A stretch of DNA of 64,000 bases from Bellilinea sp. (lineage in GTDB: Bacteria; Chloroflexota; Anaerolineae; Anaerolineales; Anaerolineaceae), in assembly GCA_026003615.1 (NCBI GenBank), contig BPHQ01000001.1, positions 62,001 through 126,000 on the forward strand. The letters run 5' to 3'. A program made the position numbers and the translations under genes. This document shows positions 62,920-64,000 of the stretch, piece by piece. Within the stretch, counting starts at the first letter, position 1, and each line of letters opens with the position of its first letter. A model generated the notes under the pieces. It saw only the letters and a program-made list of their open reading frames with translations, was not told where the DNA came from and did no database searches.

Positions 62920-63182
62920 TTTGATCTCCTCCGGCTGATCATTTTTAGAAACAAGAACAACACCATTCCGCCCAACACAATCAAAATCTGAACGAGTCGG
63001 GTCACATCAAACACGGGCAGGTAGTGCTGTTCGCCCTGGGGTGTTTGAACCCAAACGCCAATTGGCCTATTCCAGATCATCCCAAACTGGGGGGATGGCT
63101 CAATGCGGAATGCCTGTGAAACCGGGCTGATTTCGTAACCCTGCCACCTGAGTGGCGGACGACTTTCATTTTGGAGAGACAT
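62916..63182 (-). CDS. Small single-pass membrane protein
   Basis: 88 residues, family unknown. A soluble N-terminal part (WNRPIGVWVQTPQGEQHYLPVFDVTRL) is followed by one membrane helix (LVQILIVLGGMVLFLFLKM) and a basic RRRSK tail. Its stop overlaps the start of the GerW-like gene (ATGA), so the two are likely made together and may form one membrane complex. Confidence 0.72.
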   Translation of the reverse strand: MSLQNESRPPLRWQGYEISPVSQAFRIEPSPQFGMIWNRPIGVWVQTPQGEQHYLPVFDVTRLVQILIVLGGMVLFLFLKMISRRRSK

Positions 63183-63245
63183 TTTCTTCTCCTTTGGATT
63201 AGGTCAATTTTATTATACTGGCAGAGGGGGAATTTGAGCGAATTT

Positions 63246-63791
63246 CTAACCCTTCGGTTGAATGGATTGCAGCAATGAAAGTGGCTGTGGGCGATCGGTG
63301 GGGTCATGGCTGAAATAAGCCAGCAACACCACACCATGCCGGTCGAGGATAAAATCACCCCCTAATTGATGCAAATCACCACCGGTTGCGATCAGCTTTT
63401 CACCCCGTAATAATCTTCGGGCATAAAACCACAGGGTTGGCAAATTCCAGGTGCGAAGGATGGAGCGCTGCAAACCAAAAGCTCGATACAGTTTTTTCTC
63501 CGGATCGAGCAAGATTGGAAATCGAATTTGGGTGATTTCTCTCCAGCGATCCAGCCAGTAACCCTGTTCGAAAGTGACAAGGGCAATGGAAATGCCGGCT
63601 TTGAGGAATTCGTCCTGAAGGCTTTGCAACTGCAAAGCATGTTCCCGGCAGGGAATTCAACCCAGATGGCGCAGAAAAACCAGCAGCAAGTAGGGGTTTC
63701 CTTTCAATAAGTCGTGAAAGGAGTAGGTATTACCATCCGCTGCTGGCAAAGAAAAAGGCGCGATCCGATCGCCGGGGCGCAGGTTGTTCAT
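63246..63791 (-). CDS. Peroxiredoxin-like (AhpC/TSA, SelU-like) selenoprotein with in-frame UGA
   Basis: Read through one TGA (63657-63659) this is a complete 181-residue thioredoxin-fold protein. The first part (MNNLRPGDRIAPFSLPAADG) ends FLRHLG; after the UGA the same frame continues IPCREHALQLQSLQDEFL, then GISIALVTFEQGYWLDRWR and FPILLDPEKKLYRAFGL. Family members have FLRHxGCxxCRE, so the UGA replaces the peroxidatic Cys, giving U45-x-x-C48. A hairpin with a GU-containing loop follows at the spacing of bacterial SECIS elements. The start at 63791 is 4 bases after the DUF427 stop. A nonsense mutation is the alternative; the ORF track splits the gene in two. Confidence 0.78.
63621..63659 (-). 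promoter_or_regulatory. Candidate bacterial SECIS element with its UGA
   Basis: After the UGA come 18 bases, then a 7-bp stem GCUUUGC/GCAAAGC closing an AGUU loop. The GU of the loop is about 27 bases from the UGA, within the range for bacterial SECIS. A second small stem UUCCC/GGGAA lies between. Confidence 0.6.
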
Positions 63792-63795
63792 TGCT

Positions 63796-64000
63796 TCAAA
63801 TTTCAACGCGAACGCCGCGCCAGAATGCCACGTAATCTTTGATTTGTCGGGCTGCTTCTTTGGGGTTGGGGTAGTACCAGGCCGCGTCTGGATTGCTTTG
63901 GCCGTTGACCACAATTGTGTAATAACTGGCTTCCCCTTTCCATGGGCAGATGGTGTGAGTCTCGCTTTTCACAAAATAATCCCAGTTGACGGCAGATGGG
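63796..64000 (-). CDS. DUF427 domain protein (5' truncated)
   Basis: Partial gene cut by the window edge; about 67 codons are visible and no start is present. It is absent from the ORF track. NWDYFVKSETHTICPWKGEA, SYYTIVV and AAWYYPNPKEAARQIKDYVAFW are characteristic of DUF427. The stop is 4 bases before the peroxiredoxin start, so the two genes are probably co-transcribed. Function unknown. Confidence 0.88.
   Translation of the reverse strand, partial: PSAVNWDYFVKSETHTICPWKGEASYYTIVVNGQSNPDAAWYYPNPKEAARQIKDYVAFWRGVRVEI

Noticed and set aside
63246-63914. Two adjacent minus-strand ORFs read as a pseudogene or as two separate proteins
   Set aside because: They are in the same frame, split by a single TGA at the peroxidatic Cys position, with uninterrupted homology-like sequence on both sides; selenocysteine explains this better.
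1-64000. tRNA, rRNA, CRISPR arrays, insertion sequences, att sites
   Set aside because: No clover-leaf-like TTCGA arms, rRNA motifs, regular repeats or transposase/integrase proteins were noticed by eye; tRNAscan-SE and ISfinder would be needed for certainty.

Overview
The window looks like a contiguous piece of a chromosome from the phylum Chloroflexota, most likely class Anaerolineae. This is an inference from content: mid-range GC, FixABCX, EutN/CcmL vertex proteins with DeoC and RpiB, many Thr/Pro-rich surface proteins, an RNHCP protein and a GerW-like protein. I see no rRNA, tRNA, CRISPR array, transposase or prophage. Both edges cut genes: a sugar permease at base 1 and a DUF427 protein at base 64000.

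Layout. 1-4.5 kb: disaccharide uptake and phosphorolysis (two ABC permeases, GH65 phosphorylase, beta-phosphoglucomutase). 4.5-6 kb: a lipoprotein and a stand-alone YedF/DsrE-like protein. 6-9.8 kb: a ferric-iron ABC importer. 9.8-11.6 kb: a strong promoter inside the end of fbpC, a 24-codon leader ORF and two tandem intrinsic terminators lead into rsgA and an RNHCP zinc-finger gene. 11.6-14.1 kb, minus strand: a small microcompartment operon of three pentamer genes plus DeoC and RpiB, both enzymes with helical N-terminal tails that look like encapsulation peptides. 14.3-16.5 kb: thioredoxin-like protein, XdhC and a BchI-like AAA+ ATPase. 16.6-21.3 kb: a MarR regulator with a heterodimeric ABC exporter. 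21.4-28.3 kb: a DPSL/thioferritin, a YitT protein and a six-gene minus-strand operon (ABC-2 exporter, DMT transporter, era, YhhN). 28.7-33.8 kb: an orphan membrane protein, DUF4180, an ArsB/NhaD permease with a CBS protein, and an ArsP/YraQ permease with ArsR.

33.9-39.9 kb: glmS, coaX, an unknown phosphoribosyltransferase-like protein, a lipoprotein, a SRPBCC protein and DegV. 40.1-43.4 kb: a complete fixABCX set, then a CitE-like lyase and a REC-PP2C phosphatase. 45.9-52.5 kb: an exported-protein region (5'-nucleotidase, SGNH-like anchored protein, two LamG paralogues sharing an unusual C-terminal tail, and an NBR1-Ig lipoprotein). 52.7-56.2 kb: dTDP-L-rhamnose synthesis (rfbCBA with a convergent rfbD). 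56.2-59.1 kb: purB and gnd. 59.1-62.5 kb: a TetR-controlled epimerase, a URO-D family protein and dut. 62.5-64 kb: a GerW-like protein, a small membrane protein, a peroxiredoxin-like gene with an in-frame UGA that reads as selenocysteine (UxxC), and a partial DUF427 gene.

The most interesting signals are the UGA-containing peroxiredoxin with a hairpin placed like a bacterial SECIS, the attenuator-like leader of rsgA-RNHCP, the minimal microcompartment operon with tagged enzymes (and an RpiB lacking the usual active-site Cys), a promoter-then-terminator 5' region before the phosphoribosyltransferase-like gene, and the shared NF(I/L)FLP(L/M)VKK protein tail.
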